The notes below the pieces were generated by a model. The model was not told the DNA's origin. It saw only the letters and a list, made by a program, of their open reading frames with translations, and ran no database searches. The translations under genes and the position numbers were made by a program. A DNA stretch of 64,000 bases from Lasioglossum baleicum (taxonomy: Eukaryota; Arthropoda; Insecta; Hymenoptera; Halictidae). The number at the start of each line of letters is the position of its first letter. Position 1 is the stretch's first letter. Positions 31,038 to 42,488 of the stretch are shown piece by piece. The stretch covers positions 5,755,384 through 5,819,383 of the forward strand of contig NC_134929.1 of the NCBI RefSeq assembly GCF_051020765.1, written 5' to 3'.

Positions 31038-33852
31038 AGCTCTCTGAAACACGGAACTGTGCTCGGAAGCGGACAAGTTATTAGGATACCGGCTAATTAG
31101 AGCATCGTGACCGGATCTAACCCAGTGCATCAGATACAAATGCCTGGAAGACAAGTAAGTGATTCATCTCTGGTTCTGGTTACAATTCGGTAGGAAGTAG
31201 GAATAACGCACGACTTAATCTTCTTCAAGGTGCAATACGTCAGACTTGTTAGTACTCCTTCGTCGGGAACCACGAATGTTGTCAATGTGGGTAAAGCAAA
31301 GTTGCAGACCACTTTGCAGCCCATTGGCGTCAGTCAGAAGATCGGAAGCCAGCAACTTATTGTCAAGGTCTGTGCGAGTGATAAATAAAGCATGTTTACT
31401 AGTAGACTGTATCATTTACTTGCTACGACACGTTGATACAGGTGGTTCTACAGAACACTAGTAACAAGTCGTTACGGACAGTTGCACCGAAGGCCACGTT
31501 AACCAGTAGCGGTCAGAGGGGTTGCTAATCCCTGCAACCGCTACGGTGTACAGTGCGGACAAACGTGGCATATCTCACTACACGTGTATATCACGATGTA
31601 CGATAAATTCCTTTGGCAAAACGTTTTATTAGGTGGTAATTGATATTATTAATCATATAACAATAATTTTTATGCATAAATATTGTTAATTTTTTTTTTT
31701 AATTTATTAATTTTATTGTTACATTTTTTTTGTGAATAATTACTATTGCATTGACATTAGTAACCAAATTTAGATTTTTATAAAAAATTTTACCATGTGT
31801 CGCACTCTCTAGAGTCCAAAAAATCAAATAATATTACATTAATTGTAAATCAGTGTTGCAATAATAATTCTGTACAATGGAAAATGCTCACCAAGGTATA
31901 TGCATTCTTTTTACATTTAATAAAGTAGATTTATTTTTTGTATAAATTTTCAACGGTGGTTTTATTTATTACTTGCATATAAAACTTCAAATTAACATAT
32001 CTCGAGAAAGGCAAAAAATATCCTGAGATTTTGACATATTCGGATATATCACTTGTTGTAGTTTAAGAATTTCATAGTTTAGCCTGCAACTAACTGCTAC
32101 TCTTAATTTTATAAACGTTTTAATAAGTGCCCGTACCTTGCCTTTATGTTGTATTGTGGAAAATTCGTTAATTTCTTTTTAAATTTATTAGTTATATCGT
32201 TAAATTTCATTTTCTGCGAATAATTACCACAATACATATACATTTGTAAACAAATTTGGATTTTTGTACAAAATTTTGCCATTTGTCCGCCACAGAAAAA
32301 TTGAATATTCGTGTATATCACGATATGAAATACATTTCTTTAGCAAAAAATGCGTATTAGGGTGGAAATTGTTATTAATAATCATATAATAATCATTTTT
32401 ATGCATAATACAATTTTGCAATAATTATACAGGGTGGACGATTTATCTGAAGAGATTGAAATATCTCGAGAAACGACAACAAAAAGCAAATCTTGCGACT
32501 TTACTGAAATTCATCAATATTTAATCAGAAATGTGCAAGATCACGGGATTGAATGATTCATTTTGGATCACATTCAAAGTACCGAGGATGGCTCGGATAG
32601 CGAATAGCGTTTTGTTAAGTTTGTTAGTTTTGTTTATACTATTATAATTTGTCTAAGTTTATTATTATTAATATTAAATATGGTTCATTTATTATTAATT
32701 TCGTTTTAAATATCTTAGTTTTTAAAAATATATTTTTGTTTAAATAAAAATTGTTAATTTCTTAATAAATTTATTAATTATATTGGTAAATATCATTTTC
32801 TGTAAAAAAATTACCTATATATACATTAATAACCAAATTTAGAGAAGTGCCGAATATTAGGCCATTTGTCCGCACTGTGCGGTGGGCGGCAACCAGTCGA
32901 AGAACGCCGTAGCTATTCCAGCATCTGCGTTGAGCCAATTAGCATCCGGACAGGCAGTTCTCTCGATCAACTCGAACGTGGGAAATATCGTAGTAGACCA
33001 TGAAACGTGAAGATCTGCTAAAAAATCGATTTTCGATTTTCGGGGTCATTACAATAACTTCCCTATAAAATCGGGAAGTTAACAAGGGCTTCCGGAGATC
33101 CTACACCAGCGTCGAGCCTAACGGCATCAGGCCGAGGAAACCGTGTAATTGTACCAAGTCGCAGTGTCTTAAACTGTGAGTATACATATGTAATTGAGCT
33201 GTTGTTGTTCAATTTTGTCAACTGTACAGCTTGTCAAATGTAGCTGTGCGGCTGAATGTCCGTAAACACAATAATGACATCCGTAAACACAATAAGGGCT
33301 GTAATTGTAAGCGTAGCGGATGTTTAAAAAATTATTGCGAATGCTACGAGGTGTGTACCGTTTATTCATAGACGCAGGACATTTTTATGAATTTTCTAAA
33401 CGACTATTTCAGGCCAAGATTCCGTGTTCAGCCAATTTTAAGGGTATCGCAACGTGGAGGAGCCGAATTTAGAAAAGAAATCTCTGAAGGATCTTGCAGA
33501 AGCGGCTGAAGTTAGGATAACGCAGCTGACATTGAACAAGGCGAAGTTACAGCTGTCCGAAATGGTCTTCCGACCGCCAGCTATATCTAACACGGTCGCA
33601 AGGTATGCTTCTTCAATTATAATAGCAAGTTATTCATTTTATATATTATATTTGATACATTCTTCTTCGCAGACAACCCTTCAACTTCCTGACCGACAAA
33701 GTAGTCGAGATAACGTGCCAGTGTCTAATGGCTCAAGCCGACGAAGCAGAGCGTGACATGTCCGACGATGATACGTCTCAAAGATTGATAATCGAAGAGA
33801 ATCGGTGTCTGAAGGAATCACCGAATCGGCTTACAAAGCCGTAGCTACCTAG
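31038..33852 (+). pseudogene. lin54: Unprocessed LIN54/Mip120 (MuvB-DREAM subunit) pseudogene
   Basis: Exon-like blocks with splice signals: 31038-31154, 31230-31367, 31442-about 31549 continued at 32882-33000, about 33093-33175, about 33270-33350, 33413-33602 and 33673-33852. Most junctions join in phase. They encode VIRIPAN, MPGRQ/VQYVRLVSTPSSGTTN, IRPRKPCNCTKSQCLKL (first CXC half) and KGCNCKRSGCLKNYCECYE (second CXC repeat). Then follow LEKKSLKDLAEAAEVRITQL and QPFNFLTDKVVEITCQCLMAQADEAE, the conserved tail. LIN54 binds cell-cycle promoter DNA for the MuvB complex. Decay is clear: a TAG in the first block, two single-base insertions near 31518-31532, a 1.3 kb insertion, loss of the rest of CXC repeat 1, Cys changed to Phe/Gly after IPCSAN, and frame loss before the end. 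Introns are kept, so it is a duplicated gene, not a retrocopy. Confidence 0.82.
31551..32877. mobile_element. Insertion in the LIN54 pseudogene
   Basis: The ends CAGTGCGGACAAA and TTTGTCCGCACTG are inverted. The flanks TACGGTGT and TGCGGTGG could be a worn 8-bp duplication. The inside is AT-rich, with the unit TATATCACGAT...AAATTCCTTTGGCAAAA occurring near 31585 and, diverged, near 32315, plus ACCAAATTTAGATTTTT repeats. Probably a hAT-type non-autonomous element, possibly a dimer. It sits between ATATV and VGGNQ coding blocks. Confidence 0.55.
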
Positions 33853-35207
33853 CAGTTACATTTCCAAGAGTTTACGGTTCGTTCGAATGTATTCGAAAGC
33901 AAGAAACTCGGACGCACTGGTTGTTTGTACTTCTTGATTTAATCGTTTGGCAGGAAACTTGCGGATGTATCGAAATTGTTGTAAACCCAAGATAATGGTA
34001 ACAATGCTGATGTACAGTGCATTCGGCCGGCTGTAATTAATCTACGATTTTACTTGTAATTAGACTGCGGATCTTTACGGCTTCTGAGATATTTAAGAAA
34101 TCCTACCGAGGCTACTAACACTTAAAAGTCGTCTCGGAACAACTGCAAATTGCGTAAGCTTCCGCAAACTACTTTGCAAGCTTATCCAATGCTTTCGTAT
34201 TAAGTAACAGTTTGCATAATTGCATAAAGAAGGAACAAATTGAAAATGGCATGGTTGAATGTACTGTGACATTAAAATTCGACGCAGAACGTTTTTGTAC
34301 CTTTGTCGTTCATTCTCGAAGCGTTAATATTTTACAAAAGCAATTTTACATCCATTAATCTTCTGTGGTATTTTACAAATTTTCTATTAAACATCGCAAA
34401 CATTTCATTTTCGAACTGCTCCGAATATCTTGAACCAATTATTTAAGAAAACCGATTACACACGATCGAAGATATTAAAATGGTAAATTAAGCAGTAGCG
34501 ACGGTATAAAAAGGATCTAGTATTCTTGCATTTTTACGATTTCTCGTTTAACACTCTTTAAATTTTATTTTTCATTCTGATACAGCGACGGTACGATTTA
34601 TTTAACATTAAAATTTTGAGAACGAAGTTTAGCAAACGTTTGGATATTTCAGATTTTCAATATATGCATTATGTTTCACACGTTTCCTTATTACTTTTAT
34701 TACGATACGATGTCAGACACACAATTCTTAATCTGTTATTTAGTCAATTAACAAGAGAATGGCATTGCAGCGAAGATCAATAATACGATTATTAAATCTG
34801 TTCCATAATGTACAGGTGTGAAAATTTATTCGTCCACCGTTAGGGCTGTGTAAGGACAATTGTAATATAGAGGTAGAAATCTAAATATATGTTATATATT
34901 CTTAGAATTCGTACTTGAAAGTTTATTTTAAGTATACAAATTGTACAGATTATGTATACAAGCTCGAACAAATGATTTCGAGAGCGAAATACTTTCACTC
35001 GCAACAAGTGAATCAAGTTGCAAAGCTACCAATGTATGTGCTATGTATAAATAATATGTATATTTTTCGAAATATATCTTTGTTGGACATATTTTATTTA
35101 GAAATTATTTATTTAGAAATTTATTTAAACTAGAAGAGATTTTCCTAACTGAAATGTACATACTCTTTTGTTCGATATCAGATTTTTCAAGTACAATATA
35201 TGCAGGT
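33853..35207. other. Downstream of the LIN54 pseudogene, no gene seen
   Basis: AT-rich, unique-looking sequence; part could be the former 3' UTR. I recognise no element. Confidence 0.4.
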
Positions 35208-35556
35208 TCAACATTTCACTACTCTCTTCGGTCTTTTGATCTCCACTCCTTGAACTGAGCATTTACTTCCCTCCAAAGACTCTATGTCGCCACTTGCGAT
35301 CGTATTCACCGTAATCGTACTCTCCTTCTCTTTAACCAAGTCTGGATAGTCCTTTTTCGAATCTATCACGTCACATCGTAGTAGAGTATGTCTTTATCTT
35401 GCAACAGATGTATCGCTGATTTAGGCTCTCTGTATAAGCTTGCGTAGACAAGTTTCCATTCAATTATTGTTTCAGTACGTGCCAAGGCTTGGCTTCGTTT
35501 GGAGTTATCTCGTTTGATGCTTTGGATCCCTTCGCTCTTGCGTATCAAATGATATT
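35208..35556 (-). pseudogene. Unrecognised host-like terminal exon with a frameshift
   Basis: A good acceptor (TTTCTAAATAG at 35557 and above) is followed by an open frame YHLIRKSEGIQSIKRDNSKRSQALAR and WKLVYASLYREPKSAIHLLQDKDILYYDV. A frame change near 35370 (TGACGTGATAG) then leads into IDSKKDYPDLVKEKEST and IKRPKRVVKC, with a stop at 35208-35210. It is tail-to-tail with the LIN54 pseudogene. I do not recognise the protein; it may have been duplicated together with LIN54. Confidence 0.4.
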
Positions 35557-37096
35557 CTATTTAGAAACAATAATACAATTTAGTGCTGTTTATTAAGAGA
35601 GTAGTTTATTGATAAATACCTACTGTTTAATATGTACAATAACGAAACTTGTATGTATGTACCTGTATATAGTACATAACGTACTATGTTAATATTCTTT
35701 AAAATGTACTGTTTGTCCGTTCTTCTGTTTGAAAAATAGTAACAAGAAGAAACTTACTGTTTATTAAACACTGAGCGGATCATGAGATTATTGCGAATTC
35801 TTGGAAAAATCGATTCATCGAAAATAATAATGAAGACTGTTTGTTACGCACGAAATAATCTCACTTTCTTACACGTGATAAACATTTTTATCTCATGCTT
35901 TTGAACAATATTGTATATTGGCGGGAAAGTACCGATATTCTACAGAGTGTTCAAGGTACCCCACCATCTTGCACAATATCTCACCACTGATCGTGGTCAG
36001 TTGAATAATTTGTTTAGAGATATTGGCGCTGCTGCACCATCTCCACCAATCCCCACCTTAGACACGTGCCTAGAGAATATGATCCGACGAGATTAGCATC
36101 GCCGATTTCGGCAAGGCAGGCGGGAGAAATCGCTATCGTGCCTCTTTTGTTGCCTGATTGTGGATCGTGATAGACGTGTCTCAATAGTGTTCTCGTTCTC
36201 AATTCGATATTAAAGTTAGTTTTACATCTTCGTGGTGGTTAACTGCAGAGTAGGCTGCATAATAATTCTGTTTTATATATAATTCACGGGACTGTTTAAC
36301 CTACAAGTGACGTGATCTCGAAATCAAAAACCACGCTGCACGTGCCCGGAAGCCGTTGCACGTTTACACGGAGACTAAACCAGAGGAAGAGGATTCTATC
36401 CTGGACGTCTCCAGAGGACGAGCTCGCTGGTGTGCCGCTAATTGCGTGAAGCCATCGACCTCTGGCGTTTTTACCAAGTTCCTGTATCAAGTGACCGCCA
36501 CGTGCATGAGAAGCCACCGACCACCGGCGCCTTGACGTATATCAGCGTGTTGCCGGTCTTGTGCTCGTTCCAGCTATGCATGCGCCAACAGGTATGATTC
36601 TGTCGATACAAAAATTCGCGTCATTATTGTAATTGTTCATGATATCTGTGCGGTACCTCGTTGCGAAAATATCGACAAAGCCACGATCGTGTCTTGGTTG
36701 ATTCAACCGTAATCGTGACCTTCGCGAGGAGGTGTTTCTGCCGTGTCTTTCGGTACGTAAACCAGTGACTCTTGAAACACGCGAATGGCGTCTCGCGTAA
36801 TCGCGTTGAATGTCACGTTCCGACAACAAAGTTATGTTGCTCGATTAGCTGTTTACATATTACAAAGAGTTCTCTATAGCGTGCTCCGTGTCGATTCCCC
36901 TCTCCCGCCGATACGCGTGACAGCTACGATACAGGGTAGTTCATATTCGCTGCGCGCGTTCGCATAGAGTTTGCGTTATTAAATTATTATAGGAATAATT
37001 AATTATATAGAATTATATAGAAAACAGTTTTAAAAATAGTAATTACAAATAATTCCCGTCCGGTCCGACACACGGTTGTTCGCGAAATCGTGCAGA
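35557..37096. other. Leader region before a gag ORF, possibly LTR plus 5' UTR
   Basis: No ORF with family motifs. The GC-rich part 36290-36540 repeats CGACC-type words (CATCGACCTCTGGCG, CACCGACCACCGGCG). Its position before gag suggests retroelement leader, but I cannot define an LTR. Confidence 0.35.
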
Positions 37097-37867
37097 ATGG
37101 GTGCCCCCGCGTCGCTCACTCAGGGTGAAATCCATGAGGCTTTGTGGCAACCACCGCTGCCAGTTTTCTACAAACAAGATCCGTCGCTATGGTTCGCTAT
37201 TGTCGAGGGATCCTTGTCCGAAGCAAGGATTTCGAACCAAAATATGATGGCTGACTTAGTGGTGGTGGCGTTGGAATTCGATGTCCTAATCACGGTCAAG
37301 GACATACTGTTGATAACACCTCCTCCGGAGGATATATACGACCGAATCAAAGCGCGAATTATCTCGAATTATGCCATTTCGGTTGAGAGCAAACTGAGAC
37401 AGTGTTCGAGTGAAGGAAAACCGTCCCAGATTTTGACGCGCCTTCGCAACTTGAACCACGGTTATTGCAGTGACGAACTAATTCGCGCCATATTTCTCGA
37501 GAAGCTGCCGGCGCATGTCCGCGCCATCTTGGTCATCGCGGACGTTTCCGAGCTACAGAAGCTTGCCGAATTGGCCGATATGGTCGTAGAGGCCTACAAA
37601 ACGGACACGTCCGCGACAGCTGCCGTCTCACCCGCTTCCCTACGCGCGTTACAGGAAGAGGTCGACCGCCTCGCGAACCAATTGGCCGCGTTAACAACAT
37701 CGCGCGTCCGCGAGTCTCGCGGCCGCCGACGGATCCCTTCACGGAGTAGGAACCGATCGCGCGCGAGCCGCTCTCGTTCAAAAAGAAACATTTGCTGGTA
37801 CCATAGAAAGTTCGGCAAAGACGCGCATCACTGTCGCAGGAAGTGCTCCTGGAAAGCGGGAAACTGA
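37097..37867 (+). CDS. Gypsy-type Gag without pol
   Basis: 256 residues from the ATG at 37097; the open frame extends a few codons upstream without another ATG. It begins MGAPASLTQGEIHEALWQPPLPVFYKQDPSLWF, typical of insect Gypsy gag proteins. It continues with helical capsid-like sequence (LLITPPPEDIYDRIKARII, EKLPAHVRAILV), a heptad stretch (LRALQEEVDRLANQLAALT), an Arg/Ser-rich tail and a Cys/His motif CWYHRKFGKDAHHC. The frame is intact, but no protease, RT or integrase follows; sequence after 37868 is non-coding and repetitive. It is either a deleted copy, a gag-only non-autonomous element or a captured gag. The family assignment is good; functional status is unknown. Confidence 0.75.
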   Translation: MGAPASLTQGEIHEALWQPPLPVFYKQDPSLWFAIVEGSLSEARISNQNMMADLVVVALEFDVLITVKDILLITPPPEDIYDRIKARIISNYAISVESKLRQCSSEGKPSQILTRLRNLNHGYCSDELIRAIFLEKLPAHVRAILVIADVSELQKLAELADMVVEAYKTDTSATAAVSPASLRALQEEVDRLANQLAALTTSRVRESRGRRRIPSRSRNRSRASRSRSKRNICWYHRKFGKDAHHCRRKCSWKAGN

Positions 37868-37921
37868 GCCGTACTAGCCGTTTGGAGACGAGCGCTTAAA
37901 TAGACTTACTTAGACCATATA

Positions 37922-38671
37922 CAGTAATTATTCAATCGAAGTCGCAACACCCGTGTTTTGAACGGACTTCAGTAGCGTAGAGTAGAGAGGCTATTTTTTT
38001 ATGACTGCGTCAACCGCGCCGAGACTTCAAACGACGAGCCGAACATAGAGAAGGACAGAATGAAATAGGATCGCGTGTCGCCGTCGCCGGCACAGTTTAA
38101 AGGCCCGTGCGTCATCACAATGAAACACCAAGACCTCAGCTTTCTTATTTTCTATGATATCATTATGGAACTTTCACCAACATATTCGTGACATTTCTCT
38201 GATTAAAATGATACCAAACACGATATAATTTGGCCAATATTTAGTGGTTTAATCGACGATGAAAATTTCTAACGCAACGAAGAAGAGCGTATTGGAAAGA
38301 AAGAGACGCGAACAGTAGCCGCCGCCGGTTCGCATCTCTTTCTTTCCAATACGCTCTTCTTCGTTGCGTTCGAAACTTTTACCGTCGATTAAACCACTAA
38401 ATAACGTTGAAATTATATCGTGTTTGGTATCATTTTAATCAGAGAAACGCCAGGAATAAGCTAGTAAAAGTCCCATAAACCGATCATTAAAATTAAGAAG
38501 TTTGAGAACTCGATTCACTCGAGTCAATGTGTGGTGTTCACACCGATATACCCGAGCCGAGATCAATCATCGCCGCTCTACGGCGCGGAGCAGCGTTGGC
38601 CGGCAGTGGAGTGAGTAGGCACTGGACTCCGATCGGAGACACCCCCCAAGACTCCGATCGAAGAATTACTG
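37922..38671. mobile_element. TA-flanked inverted-repeat element
   Basis: CAGTAATTATTCAATCGAAGTC near 37922 is matched inverted by GACTCCGATCGAAGAATTACTG ending at 38671, with TA on each side. No coding sequence. Its right part shares arms with the larger palindrome at 38363-39405, so elements are overlapped or nested. Confidence 0.5.
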
Positions 38672-39405
38672 TATATTGTATTCTCATATATAAAACACAA
38701 TAAAATTAAACATAATGAAGTATTCTTAAAATAAACGTTCAAATACTTCATTATGTTTAATTTTATTGTGTTTTATATATGAGAATACAATATACTTTCA
38801 AACTAGTGGGTTATCAAATCATTTCAACGAAAAAATGATTACATTAGTTCTGTCCACAAAAATCGATTTCTTGCAAAATCCTGAGGTCGTAGACAAATTT
38901 TAAGACCAGATTTGAAATCAGCGTGATTCAAATCTGCAGGAAATGATGTGTAGCATGTTAAAAAAATTTTTCCCGCACGTGGTTTTAAAAAAACCGCAAT
39001 TTTCTAGACATTGTGCAAGTTTGATGAATTTTTTCAAGGTAAAAAAACGTTCGTACCATAATCTCCCTATTTTTCCCATATTCTGTCAAGTTTCAGCTGT
39101 AATTAAAAAAAATTTCAGCGCTCTATCTCATTTCTATCAGAAGTTCTTTGATATTGTCTCAGAATTGGACGAAAGGTCCCACTGTACGCCGCGCCGTAGG
39201 GCGGCGATGATTGATCTCGGCTCGGATATATCGGTGTAAACACCACACATTGACTCGAGTGAATCGAATTCTCAAACTTCTTAATTTTCATTATTGTTTT
39301 ATGGGACTTTTACTAGCTTATTCCTGGCATTTCTCTGATTCAAATGACACCAAACACGATATAATTTCAACTTTAGTGGTTTAATCGACGGTGAAAGTTT
39401 CGGGA
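38363..39405. repeat. Nested palindrome cluster
   Basis: 38363-38590 is matched inverted by about 39185-39405 (GATTAAACCAC...GAACTCGATTCACTCGAGTCAATGTGTGGTG...GATCAATCATCGCCGC). A third copy of the outer 120 bp lies at 38150-38275. A separate hairpin with 55-bp arms, TATTGTATTCTCATATATAAAACAC..., lies at 38674-38797. Another hairpin (GAAGAAGAGCGTATTGGAAAGAAAGAGA) lies at 38278-38370. No genes. Confidence 0.7.
38858..39186. mobile_element. Right half of a Transib-type MITE
   Basis: Homologous to one arm of 25975-26482 (GCGTGATT, GCACGTGGTTTT, ATCTCCCTATTTTTCCCATATTCTG, GGACGAAAGGTCCCACTGT). It ends CACTGTA followed by CGCCG at 39187-39191, i.e. the heptamer-like end has one change. The left end is missing or rearranged. 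Confidence 0.65.
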
Positions 39406-40106
39406 GCAAGGAAGGACAGCGACAACGCGGGCCTTTGAACTGCGCCGCGACGGCGCACAGTGGTCCGGATCGAAGAAGTTGGTGCCATTTAGCTAAAAAG
39501 TCAACTTTCTCATATCGATTTTTAACAAATTTGTATTGCTTCCTAAATGTCTATCAACCTTGAAAATGAAAAAATTAATTCGGTTTACCAAGAATTGTAA
39601 TTAGGACGAATACTTAAAGCGTAGACATTTAGAGACAGTACTTTTCACTAAGAAAATTGCTTCTCTTCTTCGAGGTGCCCTGTTCACATCACTTAATATT
39701 TCTTATTTTTTTTTTTGTTTACGATGAAGAGCACTCTTTTGTGATACAAAATTAACATCGACACTAAAAGTTATTGTTCACAATATGTTAAAAGTTAATA
39801 CTCAATGAAATAAAAAAATTGGCCTCATTTTTTACATTTGACAAGGAATATCTACAGGGTCATAAAAAGTCACGGTTTATAACAAATTGGATAATTTTCA
39901 GTATTCTTTCCCGTATATAATCGTGCAAAAATCTTGTCCTACCTCGTCCTACCTTGCAAGTTATCAACGTTCAAAGCTGTCAATGTTACTTCGCGACGCG
40001 TTTCGCTTGCGTAAAACAGGCTCGTATGACTGATCAAATGTTCCAAATATGAACGTTTCTGCAATAATACATTATAAGAGATAAATAGAGTATATATATA
40101 CATATA

Positions 40107-40774
40107 CAGGGTGTCCCACCCGATTTCGACATCTTGATTTTCTCGCTATTGTTACTCGTAGCAAAAAATGTTTCAGCAGAGGCTCGAACGGTATCGAGTG
40201 GGGCATATTTTGATGTTATGAGTTTTTTCGTGAGTGGACGCGTGAAGGTCATATAAAGGTCAACTTTGTTTTTTTTAATGGAATGAGCTATTTTTTAATA
40301 CATCAATCGATGCAGCTGGACATTCGTTATTAAAAAAGTACTAACCATCAGGAGACTAAATATCAGGAGATATTTCAATTTAAATAACTCTAAAATAGCA
40401 TTACTGTCGTATTAACAAGAAGACGTTAGTGTTTACTTACTTGTTTAACGTCTTATTGTTAGTACGACAGTAATGGTATTTTTGAGTTATTTAAATTGAA
40501 ATATCTCCTGAACTACTAACTTTTCGACATACATAGGTTAGTACTTTTTTATAACGAATGTCCAGCTGCATCGATTGATGTATTAAAAAATATCTCATTC
40601 CATTTAAAAAAACAAAGTTGACCTTTATATGACCTTTAGGCGTCCACTCACGAAAAAACTCATAGCGTCAAAATATGCTCCACTCGATACCGTTCGAGCC
40701 TCTGCTGAAACATTTTTTGCTACGAGTAACAATAGCGAGAAAATCAAGATGTCGAAATCGGGTGGGACACCCTG
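40107..40774. mobile_element. TA-flanked palindromic element (mariner-type), copy 2
   Basis: 668 bp with ends CAGGGTGTCCCACCCGATTTCGACATC and the complement, flanked by TA (40105-40106 and 40775-40776). Near-complete palindrome around GACGTTAGTGTTTACTTACTTG. Same core as copy 1 at 29983-30970. Confidence 0.8.
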
Positions 40775-41122
40775 TATAAATTGACTTCGACAGTCACTTC
40801 TATTTAGATTGAAATTATTGTTAACATCTGACCCGTACATGTCACAATTAAGAATAACATGTAAAAGAAATCCTAAAATACTGAATCCTGAGGCAGTAGA
40901 ATTAATTAACTAATTCAATCGATCATCATACATCATCACGAAAGACAAATTATGGTATGTTTATTTTATTAGCTTACTTTTTTATTTGTGGTAATATTGA
41001 CTGAATATAATGTTAGTACTATTTTAGTCGCAATATGTATTTAAAATATTTCTTTTTTTTACACAGGAAAGCATTCTTTTATGTGTTAAAGATTAAGACC
41101 AACACTAAAAATTATTGTTCAT

Positions 41123-42224
41123 TGTTACGTCCCGGAGTCTGACTTTTGCGAAAACTATCGTTCCGCGACCCATTCCCCTTACTGGACGCTCTCAAATGCG
41201 ATACAACCTTTTGTCCACGCGGCACGTTACGTCCGACGTCTGACTGGGAACCACGACTTTCGCGAACATGCGTATTCTACTTAACGCTTACAGTAGATTC
41301 GCCCCAAAGCGGCGGACGAGAACAGAGATAACTGAGACGGCACGAATCTTCGCAGGGAAATATCTAGCAACTTATCGAACAGTTGAGTATAGCGATCGGT
41401 GAAGACAGGCAGGCTTCCTTTATGCGAGCTGCTTCCGTTGCTCGCTGACGGCTGCAGTCGAATCAGGCTGGATCGTCGTAGGAAGGACGATGATCCTCAC
41501 TCGTCCTGGGAAGATCACGTCGTCGGTGATCCTCGGTTGGCGGGAGATACCCCGCTGTTGTCCTTCGTCTCGTGTTCGTTGACGCGCACGAGCTTTCGTA
41601 ATTGATAGCGACGAACGCGAATTGAATAGGAGAGTATTGCAAGCGCGAGGATGTAGGGAGAAGAACTAAGCGAGACTCACTTATTAAATTAATAACTGGG
41701 AATATATTTGTAACGTATGAAATGAAATTATAATGAACTAGAAGCGCGTGTTATAGCAGGACCGCTCAAAGGCGGATGAGAGCGAGGACTCGTCGGAGTG
41801 TGGACCGGGACATCCAGGAGGCGGCGAGCCTCGCTGGAGTCTTGAACGAACGTGTCAGACTGGCTGTCCGAATTGAACTGAACTGACTGAACTCTTTTTA
41901 GGATCGTGAGGTCGAATACATAGGTGTCTTATTTTCTACCGGATGTCTCGTTAGACATAACGCTATGGATGTTATGAGAAGCGCGCGATTAATGATTACG
42001 GTGAATGCTACGTGATAGTGCTACGGGGAATACATTAAGATATGATTATTATACAAGGGTTAAGATAAGAATGGGTATATGGTATGAGGTGAGAATCGGA
42101 TCTGATGAACGGAGCGAAGTATGACTACTTATAACTAATTAATATTCTTAATAATTACGGTTACAATATCCTACTCTTATTGGCTATGCTTATAACCTAT
42201 GGCAACACGTCGGCAGACGTGACA
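41123..42224. mobile_element. Solo LTR, 1102 bp
   Basis: Begins TGTTACGTCCCGGAG and ends ...GCAGACGTGACA (TG..CA), flanked by the 4-bp duplication TCAT (41119-41122 and 42225-42228). No internal retroviral-type genes, so it is a solo LTR left by LTR-LTR recombination. Its last 155 bp match 23963-24117. Confidence 0.78.
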
Positions 42225-42488
42225 TCATAACAAGTAAAATAAGGCTGAAAAACTATATTTGAACAATTCATTTTTTAATAAAAAATATCAATGAAAAGTT
42301 ATTAAAAATTATTGTTTAACAAATGCAAAAAATATTTAATTATCTCTAGGTAAGAATTACTATTTTTTAAATATTTTTGGTGAAAATTTCATTACGATAT
42401 CTCTAATAGTTCAAAAGTTATAACAAAATGACACCAACTTCTTCGATCCGGACCACTGTGCGGCGGTGCCCTCATTTTTCCTGAGATC

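Larger units (their letters stand above)
39456..42460. mobile_element. Transib-type element with about 36-bp ends, itself carrying two insertions
   Basis: The left end CACAGTGGTCCGGATCGAAGAAGTTGG and its complement at the right end (to 42460) are flanked by the 5-bp duplication CGGCG (39451-39455 and 42461-42465). CACAGTG ends and CGGCG duplications are the Transib signature. Inside are a TA-flanked element (40107-40774) and a solo LTR (41123-42224). Without them it is about 1.2 kb, AT-rich and non-coding, so it needs a transposase from elsewhere. Confidence 0.82.
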
